The notes beneath the pieces were generated by a model, which saw nothing but the letters and a program-made list of their open reading frames with translations, made no database searches and was not told the origin of the DNA. DNA of 64,000 bases from CAVWTN01 sp963757945. GTDB lineage: Bacteria; Vulcanimicrobiota; Vulcanimicrobiia; Vulcanimicrobiales; Vulcanimicrobiaceae. Positions 29,618 to 39,128 of the stretch are shown in pieces. Made by a program: the position numbers and the translations under genes. Position 1 is the stretch's first letter. Each line of letters begins with the position of its first letter. The DNA is taken from NCBI GenBank assembly GCA_963757945.1, contig CAVWTN010000001.1, forward strand, positions 434,001-498,000, given 5' to 3'.

Positions 29618-30403
29618 CTACAAGCGCTCGACGAACTCGGCGATCAGGGCGGCCAGCTCGTCCGGCCGGTCGAGCGGGGCGTAGTGCCGGCAGCGCGCCA
29701 ATTCCACGAAGCGGCTCCCCGCGAGCGGGCCGGCGACGCGCTCGCGCGCGAGTGCGGGCGTCATCGGGCGGTCGCCGCTGGGCGCGACGACGAGCGCCGG
29801 CGTTTCGATCGTGCGTGCTTCGTCTTCGAAATCGAGCGATGTCCAGGACCGATAGGATTCGAGCGCGACGTCGCGCGGCACGCTCGCGGCCGCGGTCAGC
29901 AGCAAGGCGGCCGTCTGCGGCGGCTGCGGCGCGGTCGTCAGACCGCCGAGCCAGCGCGCCGTCACGTCCGGGTCGGCGATCGCCGCGTGGAAGAAGGCGT
30001 CCAATTCGGGCGGAAAGGCGAGCGCGCGCGCCGGCACGCTTGCGACGAGCACGAGCGCGAGCGTTGCATCGGGGCGGTCGATCGCGAAACGCTGGGCGAT
30101 CGCCCCGCCCATCGAGTGCCCGACGACGACGAGCGGATCGAGCCCGAGCGCATCCACGAGATCGCCGAGATCGCTTGCGAACTGTTCGATCGTGAATGGG
30201 CCGGGCGCCGCGTTCGAGCCGCCCATGCCGCGCAAGTCGACTGAGAGCGTGCGAAAGCGCGGGCCCAGGCGAGCGAGCGCCGGCTCCCAGATGGAACTCG
30301 TCGCTTGCCAGCCGTGCACGAGCAACAATGTCGGCTCGTTCCCCGCCGTGCCGCCGAACGCGTACGCGAGCGATGCCCCGTCGGCGGCGCGATAGCGTTC
30401 CAT
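29618..30403 (-). CDS. alpha/beta hydrolase
   Basis: A 261-residue alpha/beta-hydrolase fold protein. The oxyanion strand is LLLVHGWQATSSIW, the nucleophile elbow GHSMGG carries Ser about 95, and the catalytic His is in RCRHYAPLDRP near the C-terminus; the Asp is likely in VVAPSGDRPM. No signal peptide. The substrate cannot be inferred. Transcribed toward the alpha-2-macroglobulin gene end. Confidence 0.83.
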   Translation of the reverse strand: MERYRAADGASLAYAFGGTAGNEPTLLLVHGWQATSSIWEPALARLGPRFRTLSVDLRGMGGSNAAPGPFTIEQFASDLGDLVDALGLDPLVVVGHSMGGAIAQRFAIDRPDATLALVLVASVPARALAFPPELDAFFHAAIADPDVTARWLGGLTTAPQPPQTAALLLTAAASVPRDVALESYRSWTSLDFEDEARTIETPALVVAPSGDRPMTPALARERVAGPLAGSRFVELARCRHYAPLDRPDELAALIAEFVERL

Positions 30404-30613
30404 TTCAGCCGTTCACCGCGTGTGACGCGCGCGATTTTGTGGTACGAACGCGGCACGCTCGCGCCGGTAACGGACCGTCGCTCCGCAGCCTGCTTGCGTC
30501 AAAAGTATGCAGAGAGATCCTGCGCAAGACGCGCCGATGCGTCGCTCGCGAGTGCGCATCTGCAAGCGCTGGGGCCTGTGGTGTGAGCGAAATATTGCCG
30601 ATAAGTGTGATGT

Positions 30614-31324
30614 ATGGCCAGCGAACCCGGACGCCGTGAAGGCGCAGTAATCGATACGGGGCTGCTTCGCAGAGTCCCGCTGTTTGGAGGCTTCTCCGAG
30701 CAACAGCTTGGTGACGTCGCTCGCCTCGTGCGAATCCGGCGCTTCGGCAAGCACGAACTCATCGTGCGCGAAGGCGACCCCGGCGAGGCGTTCTACTTGA
30801 TCCTGGCAGGGACGGTGACGATCGTGCGCACGGCGAGCGACGGGCGCGAAACGATCCTCTCGATTCTCAAGGATCGGGATTTCTTCGGCGAGATGAGCGT
30901 CCTGGACACCTCGGCCCGGTCGGCGAGCGTGCGCGCGATGACGAACGTCGTGCTCGGCGTCATCGAGCGGGAGCCGTTCCTCGATCTGATCGACCGCACG
31001 CCCGGCATAGGACGCTTGCTCGTCATCGCGCTCTCCGAGCGGCTGCGCGCCGCCAATCAATTGATCACCTCGACGACGTCGCAAGACATTCGCTCGCGCT
31101 TGGCCACGCTGTTGCTCAACCTCACGCAAAGTTTCGGCGAGCCTACGGAGATCGGCACGCGCATTTCGCTGCGCCTGACGAACCAAGAGCTGGCGAACAT
31201 GATCGGCACGACGCGCGAGACCGTCAACCGGACGCTGAACAAGTTCTGGGACGAGCATCTGATCGACATGCGGACGACGCACATCATCCTAACCGATCTG
31301 GAGAAGCTGCGCGCGCTGACCTGA
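30614..31324 (+). CDS. Crp/Fnr-family transcriptional regulator
   Basis: A 236-residue regulator. The N-terminal cyclic-nucleotide-binding barrel (residues about 15-125) contains FGEMSVLDTSARSASV, keeping Glu93, Arg102 and Ser103, equivalents of the cAMP contacts of CRP. The C-terminal HTH is TNQELANMIGTTRETVNRTL (189-208). There are no Fnr-type cysteines, so cAMP or a related nucleotide is the likely ligand. No Shine-Dalgarno precedes the ATG. The 210-bp region upstream (30404-30613) carries two GTGTGA half-sites 24 bp apart, hinting at autoregulation, and no gene. Confidence 0.85.
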   Translation: MASEPGRREGAVIDTGLLRRVPLFGGFSEQQLGDVARLVRIRRFGKHELIVREGDPGEAFYLILAGTVTIVRTASDGRETILSILKDRDFFGEMSVLDTSARSASVRAMTNVVLGVIEREPFLDLIDRTPGIGRLLVIALSERLRAANQLITSTTSQDIRSRLATLLLNLTQSFGEPTEIGTRISLRLTNQELANMIGTTRETVNRTLNKFWDEHLIDMRTTHIILTDLEKLRALT

Positions 31325-31386
31325 GCCGCCCGGCGCCCTGCGGCAGGGCCTCTCCGGCAGGGGTCAGAACCTAGGAGGTTCGCTTC

Positions 31387-32040
31387 GTGAACGGGAGGCT
31401 CGTAGTTCTGCGCGGCCCGGGTCTGCTCTTCGTCGTTTCGGGTCCGTCGGGAGCCGGAAAAGATACGGTCGTCGAACGCTTGCTCGTTCGGCAACCCCGC
31501 CTTCGGGTCTCCGTGTCGGCGACGACGCGCGCGCCGCGGCCGGGCGAGACGGACGGCGTTGCGTACTACTTCCTAGAACGCGAGGCCTTCGAGCGCAAGG
31601 CGGCCGCCGGAGCGTTCTTGGAGACCAAGGAATACAACGGGAATCTCTACGGGACGCCGCTCGCCGCGATCGAGGCGTTGCTCGCGGAGGGGTACGACGT
31701 GATCGCCAAACCCGAGGTCAACGGCGCGCTCGCGATCAAAGCCGCCTATCCCGACGCCGTTTTGATCTTTCTCCTGCCCGATAAGTTTTCGCATCTCGAG
31801 AGCCGCTTGCGCGCCCGCAGCACCGAGAGCACGGCCGAGATCGCCGAGCGCCTGGCGATCGCGCACGACGAACTCTCGCACGTCAACCGGTTCACCTACG
31901 CCGTCATCAACCAGCACGCACCCGGCGGACCCGGAGAAAAGCTCCCGGCCGTCGACGACCTCGAGGCGATCGTGCGCGCCGAGCGCCTCCGCATCACTCA
32001 CACCCTCGCTAGCCAGATCAAGGATATCAGCACTTCATGA
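31387..32040 (+). CDS. gmk: guanylate kinase
   Basis: A 217-residue guanylate kinase. The P-loop is SGPSGAGKDT (18-27), and the GMP-binding region is VSATTRAPRPGETDGVAYYF with GNLYGTP further on. Phosphorylates GMP to GDP. GTG start with AGGAGG upstream. In the usual second acidic motif (LLDIDVQGA in E. coli) this protein reads VIAKPEVNGA, a mild departure. The stop overlaps the rpoZ start (ATGA), so they are translationally coupled. Confidence 0.93.
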   Translation: MNGRLVVLRGPGLLFVVSGPSGAGKDTVVERLLVRQPRLRVSVSATTRAPRPGETDGVAYYFLEREAFERKAAAGAFLETKEYNGNLYGTPLAAIEALLAEGYDVIAKPEVNGALAIKAAYPDAVLIFLLPDKFSHLESRLRARSTESTAEIAERLAIAHDELSHVNRFTYAVINQHAPGGPGEKLPAVDDLEAIVRAERLRITHTLASQIKDISTS

Positions 32041-32255
32041 GCGATCCCGTTTTCGGCGACCTCGACGGTCTCCTCACCCACGTCGACTCCAAGTTCACGC
32101 TCGTCAACGTCGTGACGAAACGCGCCAAGCAACTCAACAACGGCGCGCCCGCGCTTACACCGGATGCAAACCCGAACAAGCCGGTCTCCACGGCCTTCGC
32201 AGAAGTCTCCGCCGGAAAAATTCCGTATCGCCGCGTGCGCGAAGGGATCAAGTAA
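32037..32255 (+). CDS. rpoZ: DNA-directed RNA polymerase omega subunit
   Basis: A 72-residue omega subunit. DSKFTLVNVVTKRAKQLNNG is the conserved core, and the tail has the AFAEVSAGKIPYRR segment. It helps assemble the beta' subunit. It is embedded in the gmk-rpoZ order found in many bacteria. Confidence 0.9.
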   Translation: MSDPVFGDLDGLLTHVDSKFTLVNVVTKRAKQLNNGAPALTPDANPNKPVSTAFAEVSAGKIPYRRVREGIK

Positions 32256-32295
32256 CCGCGCGGCGTCTTTGTCTTGGTCAGGAGGATATGCGAGA

Positions 32296-34131
32296 ATGTG
32301 CGGCATCGTAGGTTACGTGGGGGCGAAGGACTCCGTTCCCATCATCCTCGATTCGCTGCGGCGGCTCGAGTATCGCGGATACGATAGCGCCGGCATCGCC
32401 GTCATCGACGCGCAGGGCGCGCTCTGCGGAACGAAAGCCGAGGGGAAGCTCTCGCGCCTGGCGGAGCGTTTGCGCACCGAACCCTTGAGCGGGGCGACGG
32501 GCTTGGGGCACACGCGCTGGGCCACGCATGGCCGCCCTTCCGACGTGAACGCGCACCCGCACCTGGACTGCGGCCGGAAGATCGCCGTCATCCACAACGG
32601 GATCATCGAGAACTACGCCGTGCTGCGCGCCGGCCTGATCGAGCGCGGGCACAGCTTCCGTAGCGAAACGGATACCGAAGTGCTCGCCCACTTACTGGAA
32701 GAGCACGACCACGGCGACATCGTCAGCGCGGTCCGCGAGACCCTCAAGCTGGTGCGGGGCGCCTACGCGCTCGGCGTCCTCTCATCCGATCATCCCGACC
32801 GCCTGGTCTTCGCGCGCAACGGCGCGAGCCCGCTCGTGCTGGGCATCGGCGACCACGAGATGTACGTCGCCTCCGACACCCCTGCGATCTTGCAATACAC
32901 GCGCAAGCAAGTCGTCATGCGCGAGCGCGAGATGGTCGTCGTCGACCGCGAGGGCTACCGGCTGACGGATTTCGAGGGGAACGCGATCGAGCGCGAGGTC
33001 CAGCAGATCATGTGGGATGCGACGTCCGCGGAAAAGGGCGGCTTCAAGCATTACATGCTCAAGGAGATGTTCGTCCAGCCGAGCGTCGTCAAAGAGACGC
33101 TGGCGGGACGCATCGACGAATCGGGCGACGTGCAGCTCGCCGCCGAGCTGAAGATCGATGAGGGCTTGTTGCGCGCGATGACCAAGATCTCGGTCACGGG
33201 CTGCGGCACCGCGTTCCATGCCGGAATGGTCGGCATGTACCTGTTGCGGGCGCTCTGTAAACTGCCGGTCGAGATGGAGCTCGCCAGCGAGTTCCGTTAC
33301 GGCGACCGGGTGCTGGATCCGCGCACGCTGACGATCGCGATGTCGCAATCCGGCGAGACGGCCGATACCATCGAAGCCGTGAAGGTGGCGCTCGAATCGG
33401 GGGCGCCGGTGCTGGGGATCTGTAACGTCCTGGGATCGCACCTCACGCGCCTGGCCGACGGCACGCTCTACACCCGCGGCGGCCCCGAGATCGGCGTGGC
33501 GGCCACGAAGACCTACGTTTCACAGACGATCGCGATGGTGCTCTTCGCGCTGTACCTCGCGCGCGTGCGCCGCTCGACGCCGCTGGGGAAGCTGCGCGAG
33601 ATCGCCGACGCGACGAAACTGTTGCCCGCGGCGATCGACCTCGTACTCAACACCTCCGATGAGATCGCGAAGGTCGCGCGCAAGATTCGCAAGGCGCGCA
33701 GCGTGCTGTTTCTGGGCCGCTACGTGAACTATCCGACGGCGCTCGAGGGGGCCTTGAAACTCAAGGAGATCTCGTACATCCACGCCGAGGGCTATGCGGC
33801 GGGGGAAATGAAGCACGGCCCGATCGCGCTCTTGGATTCGAAAGTGCCGGTCGTCGGCATCGTCACGGACGGCCGCGTGCGCGAGAAGATGCTCTCGAAC
33901 CTCGCCGAGGCGAAGGCGCGCGAAGCGAAGCTGATCCTCGTCGGCAACTACGGCGACGACGAGGTCGAGGAGCTCGCCGATCACGTCCTGTGGGTGCCGA
34001 AGGTCGCCGAACTGCTCTCGCCGATCGTGAACATCGTCGCGCTGCAGCTGCTGGCGTACCACATCGCGGACATCGAGGGCAAGGACGTCGATCAGCCGCG
34101 CAATCTTGCAAAGACGGTCACCGTTGAGTGA
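32296..34131 (+). CDS. glmS: glutamine-fructose-6-phosphate aminotransferase (isomerizing)
   Basis: A 611-residue GlmS. MCGIVGYVG at the N-terminus exposes the Cys nucleophile of the glutaminase domain after Met removal. Two SIS isomerase domains follow (VTGCGTAFHAGM; FLGRYVNYPTALEGALKLKE), ending in the conserved DQPRNLAKTVTVE. It makes glucosamine-6-phosphate for peptidoglycan and lipid A. The ATG at 32296 has AGGAGGAT nine bases before; an ATG eight bases upstream is out of frame. No glmS ribozyme fold was recognised in the 40-bp gap. Confidence 0.97.
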   Translation: MCGIVGYVGAKDSVPIILDSLRRLEYRGYDSAGIAVIDAQGALCGTKAEGKLSRLAERLRTEPLSGATGLGHTRWATHGRPSDVNAHPHLDCGRKIAVIHNGIIENYAVLRAGLIERGHSFRSETDTEVLAHLLEEHDHGDIVSAVRETLKLVRGAYALGVLSSDHPDRLVFARNGASPLVLGIGDHEMYVASDTPAILQYTRKQVVMREREMVVVDREGYRLTDFEGNAIEREVQQIMWDATSAEKGGFKHYMLKEMFVQPSVVKETLAGRIDESGDVQLAAELKIDEGLLRAMTKISVTGCGTAFHAGMVGMYLLRALCKLPVEMELASEFRYGDRVLDPRTLTIAMSQSGETADTIEAVKVALESGAPVLGICNVLGSHLTRLADGTLYTRGGPEIGVAATKTYVSQTIAMVLFALYLARVRRSTPLGKLREIADATKLLPAAIDLVLNTSDEIAKVARKIRKARSVLFLGRYVNYPTALEGALKLKEISYIHAEGYAAGEMKHGPIALLDSKVPVVGIVTDGRVREKMLSNLAEAKAREAKLILVGNYGDDEVEELADHVLWVPKVAELLSPIVNIVALQLLAYHIADIEGKDVDQPRNLAKTVTVE

Positions 34132-34876
34132 GCTGCGCAGCGACGGGCGCGCGATCGATGCGTTGCGCCCCGTCACGATCGAAGTCGGAATCCTCGCCTT
34201 CGCCGAGGGGAGCGCACTGATCTCCGTCGGCAAGACGAAGGTGCTCTGCGCCGCCACGATCGAGCCGAAGGTGCCGCCGTGGCTGCGCGGGCAAGGGACC
34301 GGCTGGGTGACCGCAGAGTATTCGATGCTGCCGCGCGCCACGCAAGAACGCACGCAGCGCGAGGCGGCGCGCGGCAAACTCGGCGGGCGCACGCACGAGA
34401 TCCAGCGGCTGATCGGCCGCTCGCTGCGCGCGGTCACCGACTTGCGGCGCCTGGGAGAGCGCAGCGTCGTCGTCGATTGCGACGTCCTTCAGGCCGACGG
34501 CGGAACGCGCACGGCCTCGATCACGGGGGCGTTCGTCGCGCTCTCGCTGGCGTTGCGGCACGCGTTCGATCCCGCCGGGAACGGCTGGCCGCTGCGCGGT
34601 CAGATCGCGGCGACGAGCGTGGGCTTCGTCGACGGCGTGGCCCGGCTCGACCTCGCGTACGAGGAGGATAGCCGCGCCGAAGTCGATATGAACGTCGCGA
34701 TGACCGATTCCGGCGCGTTCGTCGAGATCCAGGGGACGGCGGAGGCGAAGCCGTTCGATCGAGCGCAACTCGATGCGATGCTCGCCCTCGCGAAATCCGG
34801 TATCGACGAACTCTTCGAACACCAGCGCGCGGCGATCGCGTCGGCGCTCCCGCTCGCCGGCGCTCGTGGCCGCTGA
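34124..34876 (+). CDS. rph: ribonuclease PH
   Basis: A 250-residue phosphorolytic exoribonuclease that trims tRNA 3' ends. RSDGR at the start, VLCAATIEPKVPPW, GWVTAEYSMLPRAT and the GRTHEIQRLIGRSLRA motif are all present. TTG at 34124 overlaps the glmS stop by 8 bp; a TTG six codons earlier is possible. Coupled to glmS. Confidence 0.93.
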   Translation: MSELRSDGRAIDALRPVTIEVGILAFAEGSALISVGKTKVLCAATIEPKVPPWLRGQGTGWVTAEYSMLPRATQERTQREAARGKLGGRTHEIQRLIGRSLRAVTDLRRLGERSVVVDCDVLQADGGTRTASITGAFVALSLALRHAFDPAGNGWPLRGQIAATSVGFVDGVARLDLAYEEDSRAEVDMNVAMTDSGAFVEIQGTAEAKPFDRAQLDAMLALAKSGIDELFEHQRAAIASALPLAGARGR

Positions 34877-35204
34877 CGCCGCGCGCCTACGCGCGCTCCA
34901 CGAGACGATCGCGGGCTTCTACGTTCGCGACCGCAAGCTGCTGCGCGCGCAACGCGATCTCGGCAAAGCCCTCGAACGCGGCAAGCCGATCTCCGAGCGG
35001 GCCGCGCGCCGCTACCTGGACGCCGTCGAGCGCTATTTCACGGGCTTTTCGGCCGAGGCCGGGACGCAGCTCGCGAAGCTGGAGCGGCGCTTGGCCCAGG
35101 TCAGCCAACTGCAATACAACCTGACCGCGGAACGCGGCGTCGCGGTCAAGCGCGTCGCGGCGACGCAAGGCGTCCTCGCAACGATCGCTGAACTCCGCCG
35201 CTAA
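34866..35204 (+). CDS. small helical protein of unknown function
   Basis: A 112-residue protein, almost all alpha-helical with heptad-like Leu spacing (RDRKLLRAQRDLGKALERGK; AGTQLAKLERRLAQVSQLQ), suggesting a coiled coil. GTG at 34866 overlaps rph by 11 bp and the TAA stop overlaps the mlaE ATG (TAATG). Its tight coupling to mlaE hints at a role with that transporter. Not recognised. Confidence 0.6.
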   Translation: MAADAARLRALHETIAGFYVRDRKLLRAQRDLGKALERGKPISERAARRYLDAVERYFTGFSAEAGTQLAKLERRLAQVSQLQYNLTAERGVAVKRVAATQGVLATIAELRR

Positions 35205-35983
35205 TGAAGGTGCTCGAGAGCGTCGGGCGCGGAACGCTCGATCTGCTCGAATATGCCGGCGGGGTTGCCAACCTCTCTGCCGAGTCCGGCGGGCTCATCG
35301 CGCGGCTTCGGATTCGGGTTGTGGAGACGCTCTCGCAGGCCTTCCTGCTCGGCGTGCAATCGACGCCGATCGTGCTCTTGACCTCGCTGTTCACCGGGAT
35401 GGTCTTTTCGCTCGAATCGGCGATCCAGGCGGTGCAGTTCGGCATGCCGGGCTTGGTCGGAGCGGCGGTCGCATACACGGCGGCGCGCGAGCTTGGGCCG
35501 ATGCTCACGGCCGTCGTGGTCGCCGGGCGCGTCGGCGCCGCCATCGCGGCGGAACTGGGCTCGATGGTCGTGACCGAGCAGGTCGAAGCGCTCGAAGCGC
35601 TCGGCCTCGCACCGACCCGCATGCTCGTCGTGCCGCGGCTCCTGGCGCTGCTTGCGACCTTGCCGCTGCTGACGATCTTCGCCGAGGTGGTCTACGTCAC
35701 GGGCGGCATGCTGCTGGCCTATTCGGTCGCACACATCCCCTACGCCACGTTCATGGACGGCGTGCGGCAGGCGATCGACATGTCGGACGTCTTCAAGGGG
35801 CTGCTGAAAACGCTCGTCTTCGCGGCGATCATCGTGCTGATCGGTGCGTATCAGGGGCTCGGCACGCGCGGCGGCGCGGCCGGCGTCGGGAAGGCGACCA
35901 CGGGCGCCGTCGTCACGGCGATCATCTTGATCTTCATCACGAACTTCATCATGTCGTACTTCCTGTTCGAGTACCACACGTGA
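35204..35983 (+). CDS. mlaE: MlaE-family ABC transporter permease
   Basis: A 259-residue permease with five or six membrane segments. The MlaE signature is clear: RELGPMLTAVVVAGRVGAAIAAELGSMVVTEQVEAL, the EQxxAL coupling helix included. It forms the inner-membrane core of a phospholipid transport complex with MlaF and MlaD encoded next. Start overlaps the upstream gene; the stop overlaps mlaF by 4 bp. Confidence 0.95.
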   Translation: MKVLESVGRGTLDLLEYAGGVANLSAESGGLIARLRIRVVETLSQAFLLGVQSTPIVLLTSLFTGMVFSLESAIQAVQFGMPGLVGAAVAYTAARELGPMLTAVVVAGRVGAAIAAELGSMVVTEQVEALEALGLAPTRMLVVPRLLALLATLPLLTIFAEVVYVTGGMLLAYSVAHIPYATFMDGVRQAIDMSDVFKGLLKTLVFAAIIVLIGAYQGLGTRGGAAGVGKATTGAVVTAIILIFITNFIMSYFLFEYHT

Positions 35984-36729
35984 AGATCGCGCGGCTGGAG
36001 AACGTCAGCGTCCGGTACGGATCGAAGGTCGTGCTCGAGAATTGCTCGCTGGATATCGAACAGGGCGCGATCACGTGCCTGATCGGTCTCTCAGGTTCCG
36101 GGAAATCGACGATCCTCCGTCTGCTCAACGGGCTGCGGCGCCCCGAGAGCGGTCACGCGTATGTCAAGAACGTCGACGTCTGCCACATGAGGCGTCGCGA
36201 GTTGATCGACCTGCGGCAAACGATCGGCTTCGCGTTCCAGTTCGCCGCGCTTTTCGACAGCCTGACGGTCGGCGAGAACGTCGCCCTCCCGCTGATCGAA
36301 CACACGAACATGTCCCCGAGCGAGATCGACCGGATCGTCCTGCAGACGCTCGAGACGGTCGGCCTCGAGCACGTCGCGGATCGGATGCCGGCCGAACTGT
36401 CCGGCGGCATGCTCAAGCGCGCGGGATTCGCGCGAGCGATCGTCACGAACCCCGAACTCGTTCTCTACGACGAGCCGACGACGGGCCTGGACCCGATCAT
36501 CACGCATTTGCTGACGGATACGATCAAGCGCTTGCGTAAGAAGCTCAATGGAACCGCGGTTGTCGTGTCACACGATCTCGATAGCATCTATGCAATGGCG
36601 GACTATATCGCGATGCTCTTCGAGGGAGCGATCATCGAGTTCGGTACCGTCGATGCCGTGCGCAATTCCCCGAATCCAATCGTGCAGCAGTTCTTGCAAG
36701 GGAGTGAAGTTGGTCCTATTCCGATCTAG
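35980..36729 (+). CDS. mlaF: MlaF-family ABC transporter ATPase
   Basis: A 249-residue ATPase: Walker A GLSGSGKST (36-44), Q-loop FAFQFAALFDSLT, signature ELSGGMLKRAGFARA, Walker B LVLYDEPTTGLDP and H-loop VVVSHDL. The QFAALFDS and signature variants are those of the Mla/Ttg2A branch. GTG start. Powers MlaE. Confidence 0.95.
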   Translation: MKIARLENVSVRYGSKVVLENCSLDIEQGAITCLIGLSGSGKSTILRLLNGLRRPESGHAYVKNVDVCHMRRRELIDLRQTIGFAFQFAALFDSLTVGENVALPLIEHTNMSPSEIDRIVLQTLETVGLEHVADRMPAELSGGMLKRAGFARAIVTNPELVLYDEPTTGLDPIITHLLTDTIKRLRKKLNGTAVVVSHDLDSIYAMADYIAMLFEGAIIEFGTVDAVRNSPNPIVQQFLQGSEVGPIPI

Positions 36730-36762
36730 CGTGCGCCCCGCCGTCCGCCCGGGGACGACGCC

Positions 36763-38424
36763 GTGAGCCGTCAGGCGTGGGTCGGCTTCTTCACGCTGCT
36801 CGGCACGTTTGCGCTGCTCGGCATCTATTGGGTGCTCTCGGGCTTGGACACGCGCGCCGCGGGCTACAAGACCGCGATCCGTTTCGACACCGCGGCGGGG
36901 CTGCGCCCCGGCTCGCAGGTGTACCTCAGCGGCGTTCCGATCGGGATCATCGACCGGATTCACCTGCAACCCGACTACAGCGCGGACGTGATCCTGGTGG
37001 TGAAGGCGCGCGTCGATATCCCGCGCGATTCGAAGTTCCTGATCCAAGCGCCGCTGACCGGCGACCCGAACCTCGTCATCGTGCCGCCGCGTCTCAAGGG
37101 CGCCAGCCGCGAGCAACTCGCGGCGCTTCCGATCCTGCCGCACGAGATTCGCCCGTATGACGAACAGCCGAAAGGAACGAACCCGACGACGGTGGCCGAC
37201 CTGCTGGCGGAGGGTCAAGGCGAAGTTCGGCGGCTCGATGCCGTCCTCTCGGAACTCGAGGCCTCGACCCCGCGGCTCCTGCGAACGGTTCAAACGACGT
37301 TGGACAACGCGAGCGAAGCAAGCCGCACGGCGAACATCGCGATCACGCGCCTCACGGCTCAGACGGGCACGCTGATGAATCGTGCCGGGGCCAACATCGT
37401 CGATCTGACCGGCACGCTCGATGCGGCCGCAACGCGCGATTCCGTGCGTGTCGATGCCCTCTTGGAATCGCTGAACAAGACCTCGGTCGCGCTCAACGAG
37501 ACGGTCGAATCGATCAGGAGTATCGCGGCCGACAAGCGCGTGCATCAGAACATCACCGAGACGACGGCGTCGATCGCGCTCACGTCGAAGACGATCGCCG
37601 AGATCACGGGCGACTTGCGCCAGGTGACCGGAGACCCGCAGACCCAAGCCCAACTGCGCGACACCGTCGCGCGCCTCGACGCCACCGCACAGAAGCTCGA
37701 CTCGCTGATCGGCGTGCTCGGAGGCCGCAGCAGCGTGTACGGCGTCGATCCGCACGCGACGCCCGCTCCATACGATCCGAACGCCCGGCCGGTCCTGCGC
37801 TCCGGACCCGCGTACAACCCCGGAAGCCCTCTGCCGGCCAACCCCTGGAGCATCGGGCCGGGCGGCGCGAGCGCGCGCGCTTCCGCCACGAGCGGCCCCG
37901 GCGTGGCGCCGGGCGCGGAGTTCGCGACGCCCCTCCCCGGCCGCTCCCCCCTCGACAAGTTGGGAGACCTGGCGAAGAGCCTCGCGCAGTTGCAAGTGCG
38001 CGTGAGCATGCTGACCCCCGAACGCCCGGGCTCGGCGAACACGGGGGCCGGGTCGCCGCTCCTGACCGCCGACCGCGGGCCGCAGAGCGACGTGAACCTG
38101 ATGCTGCTGCCGCGCGGAAAGACGAGCGTTCTGACCGGCGTCAACGATCTCGGCGCGCAATCGACGTACAACTTCGCGGCCCTCTCGCAAATGGGCAAGT
38201 TCAAGGCCGGCGGCGGCGTGATCTATTCGCAGCTCGGCGTGCTGGGGAAGGTGCAGGGCGAGCGCTTCGGCTTCGAAGGCCGGCTCTACGACCTGCGCCA
38301 CACGACGCTCGACGCGTACGGCCGGATGATCGTCACGCCGCAATGGGAATTGTTCGCCGGCGAGCGCGACGTTTTTCACATCGACCGGCGAACCGTTTTC
38401 GGCATTCAGTTCCAGGTCCCGTGA
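36763..38424 (+). CDS. mlaD: MCE (MlaD-like) lipid-binding protein with long C-terminal extension
   Basis: A 553-residue protein, three times the length of E. coli MlaD. One N-terminal membrane segment (residues 6-26) anchors it. A single MCE domain follows (GLRPGSQVYLSGVPIGIIDR ... IPRDSKFLIQAPLTGDPNLVI, about 38-110), then a long helical region (about 145-320), a Pro/Ser/Gly linker (325-390) and a beta-rich C-terminus from 420 with repeated amphipathic strands, ending FGIQFQVP. The terminal aromatic/hydrophobic strand resembles outer-membrane beta-barrel proteins. It could bridge the periplasm; no MlaA, B or C is adjacent. Confidence 0.88.
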   Translation: MSRQAWVGFFTLLGTFALLGIYWVLSGLDTRAAGYKTAIRFDTAAGLRPGSQVYLSGVPIGIIDRIHLQPDYSADVILVVKARVDIPRDSKFLIQAPLTGDPNLVIVPPRLKGASREQLAALPILPHEIRPYDEQPKGTNPTTVADLLAEGQGEVRRLDAVLSELEASTPRLLRTVQTTLDNASEASRTANIAITRLTAQTGTLMNRAGANIVDLTGTLDAAATRDSVRVDALLESLNKTSVALNETVESIRSIAADKRVHQNITETTASIALTSKTIAEITGDLRQVTGDPQTQAQLRDTVARLDATAQKLDSLIGVLGGRSSVYGVDPHATPAPYDPNARPVLRSGPAYNPGSPLPANPWSIGPGGASARASATSGPGVAPGAEFATPLPGRSPLDKLGDLAKSLAQLQVRVSMLTPERPGSANTGAGSPLLTADRGPQSDVNLMLLPRGKTSVLTGVNDLGAQSTYNFAALSQMGKFKAGGGVIYSQLGVLGKVQGERFGFEGRLYDLRHTTLDAYGRMIVTPQWELFAGERDVFHIDRRTVFGIQFQVP

Positions 38425-39128
38425 TTCCGCTGGCGGACGATCGGCGGCGCCGCACGTTCCCGTTCGTCACCTACGCACTGATCGCCGCGAATCTGCTCGT
38501 CTTCGCCCGCGAGCTCTCGCTGCCCGATACCGAGGCATTCATCAACGCCTTCGCGGCGATTCCATTCAATCTCACGCACGGCGTCCAGCTGGCTTTTCCA
38601 AGCCCCCATCCGACGGCGCTCACGCTGCTCAGCTCGCAGTTCTTGCACGGCGGCTACCTGCACGTCGGCTTCAACATGCTCTTTCTCTGGATCTTCGGGC
38701 CCCAGATCGAGGACGCGTGCGGTCATTTCGGGTTTCTCGCGTTCTATCTGATCTGCGGGGCGATCGGAGGCGCGACGCAGACGCTCGCCGACCCCTCCAG
38801 TCACGTCCCGCAAATCGGCGCTTCGGGCGCGATCGCGGGCGTGCTCGGTGCGTACATCGTGAGCTACCCGACGAATTCGATCGCGACGCTGGTGCCGCTG
38901 GGCTTCATCCCGCTCTTCATGCGAGTGCCCGCGGTCCTCGTGATCGGGGTTTGGGCGGCCGTCCAATTCGTGCACGGCTTCGGCAGCGTCGCGCCGAACG
39001 CGGGGAGCGAAGCGGGCGGCGGCACCGCGTATTTCGCGCACATCGGCGGATTTCTCGCCGGGGTCTTCGGCATCGCACTCTTCCGCAGGCGCAGGGTTCC
39101 GCCGCGTAGGTATCGCTATTATCCCTAG
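38421..39128 (+). CDS. rhomboid-family intramembrane serine protease
   Basis: A 235-residue protein with about six membrane segments. The catalytic Ser is in IGASGAIAGVLGAY and the His in AHIGGFLAGVFG; HGGYLHVGFNMLFLW is the conserved HxxxN region. It cleaves within membrane segments of unknown substrates. GTG at 38421 overlaps the mlaD stop by 4 bp, so it may share the operon. Confidence 0.9.
   Translation: MIPLADDRRRRTFPFVTYALIAANLLVFARELSLPDTEAFINAFAAIPFNLTHGVQLAFPSPHPTALTLLSSQFLHGGYLHVGFNMLFLWIFGPQIEDACGHFGFLAFYLICGAIGGATQTLADPSSHVPQIGASGAIAGVLGAYIVSYPTNSIATLVPLGFIPLFMRVPAVLVIGVWAAVQFVHGFGSVAPNAGSEAGGGTAYFAHIGGFLAGVFGIALFRRRRVPPRRYRYYP

Noticed and set aside
32256..32295. glmS ribozyme
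   Set aside because: The gap before glmS is only 40 bp, too short for the ribozyme.
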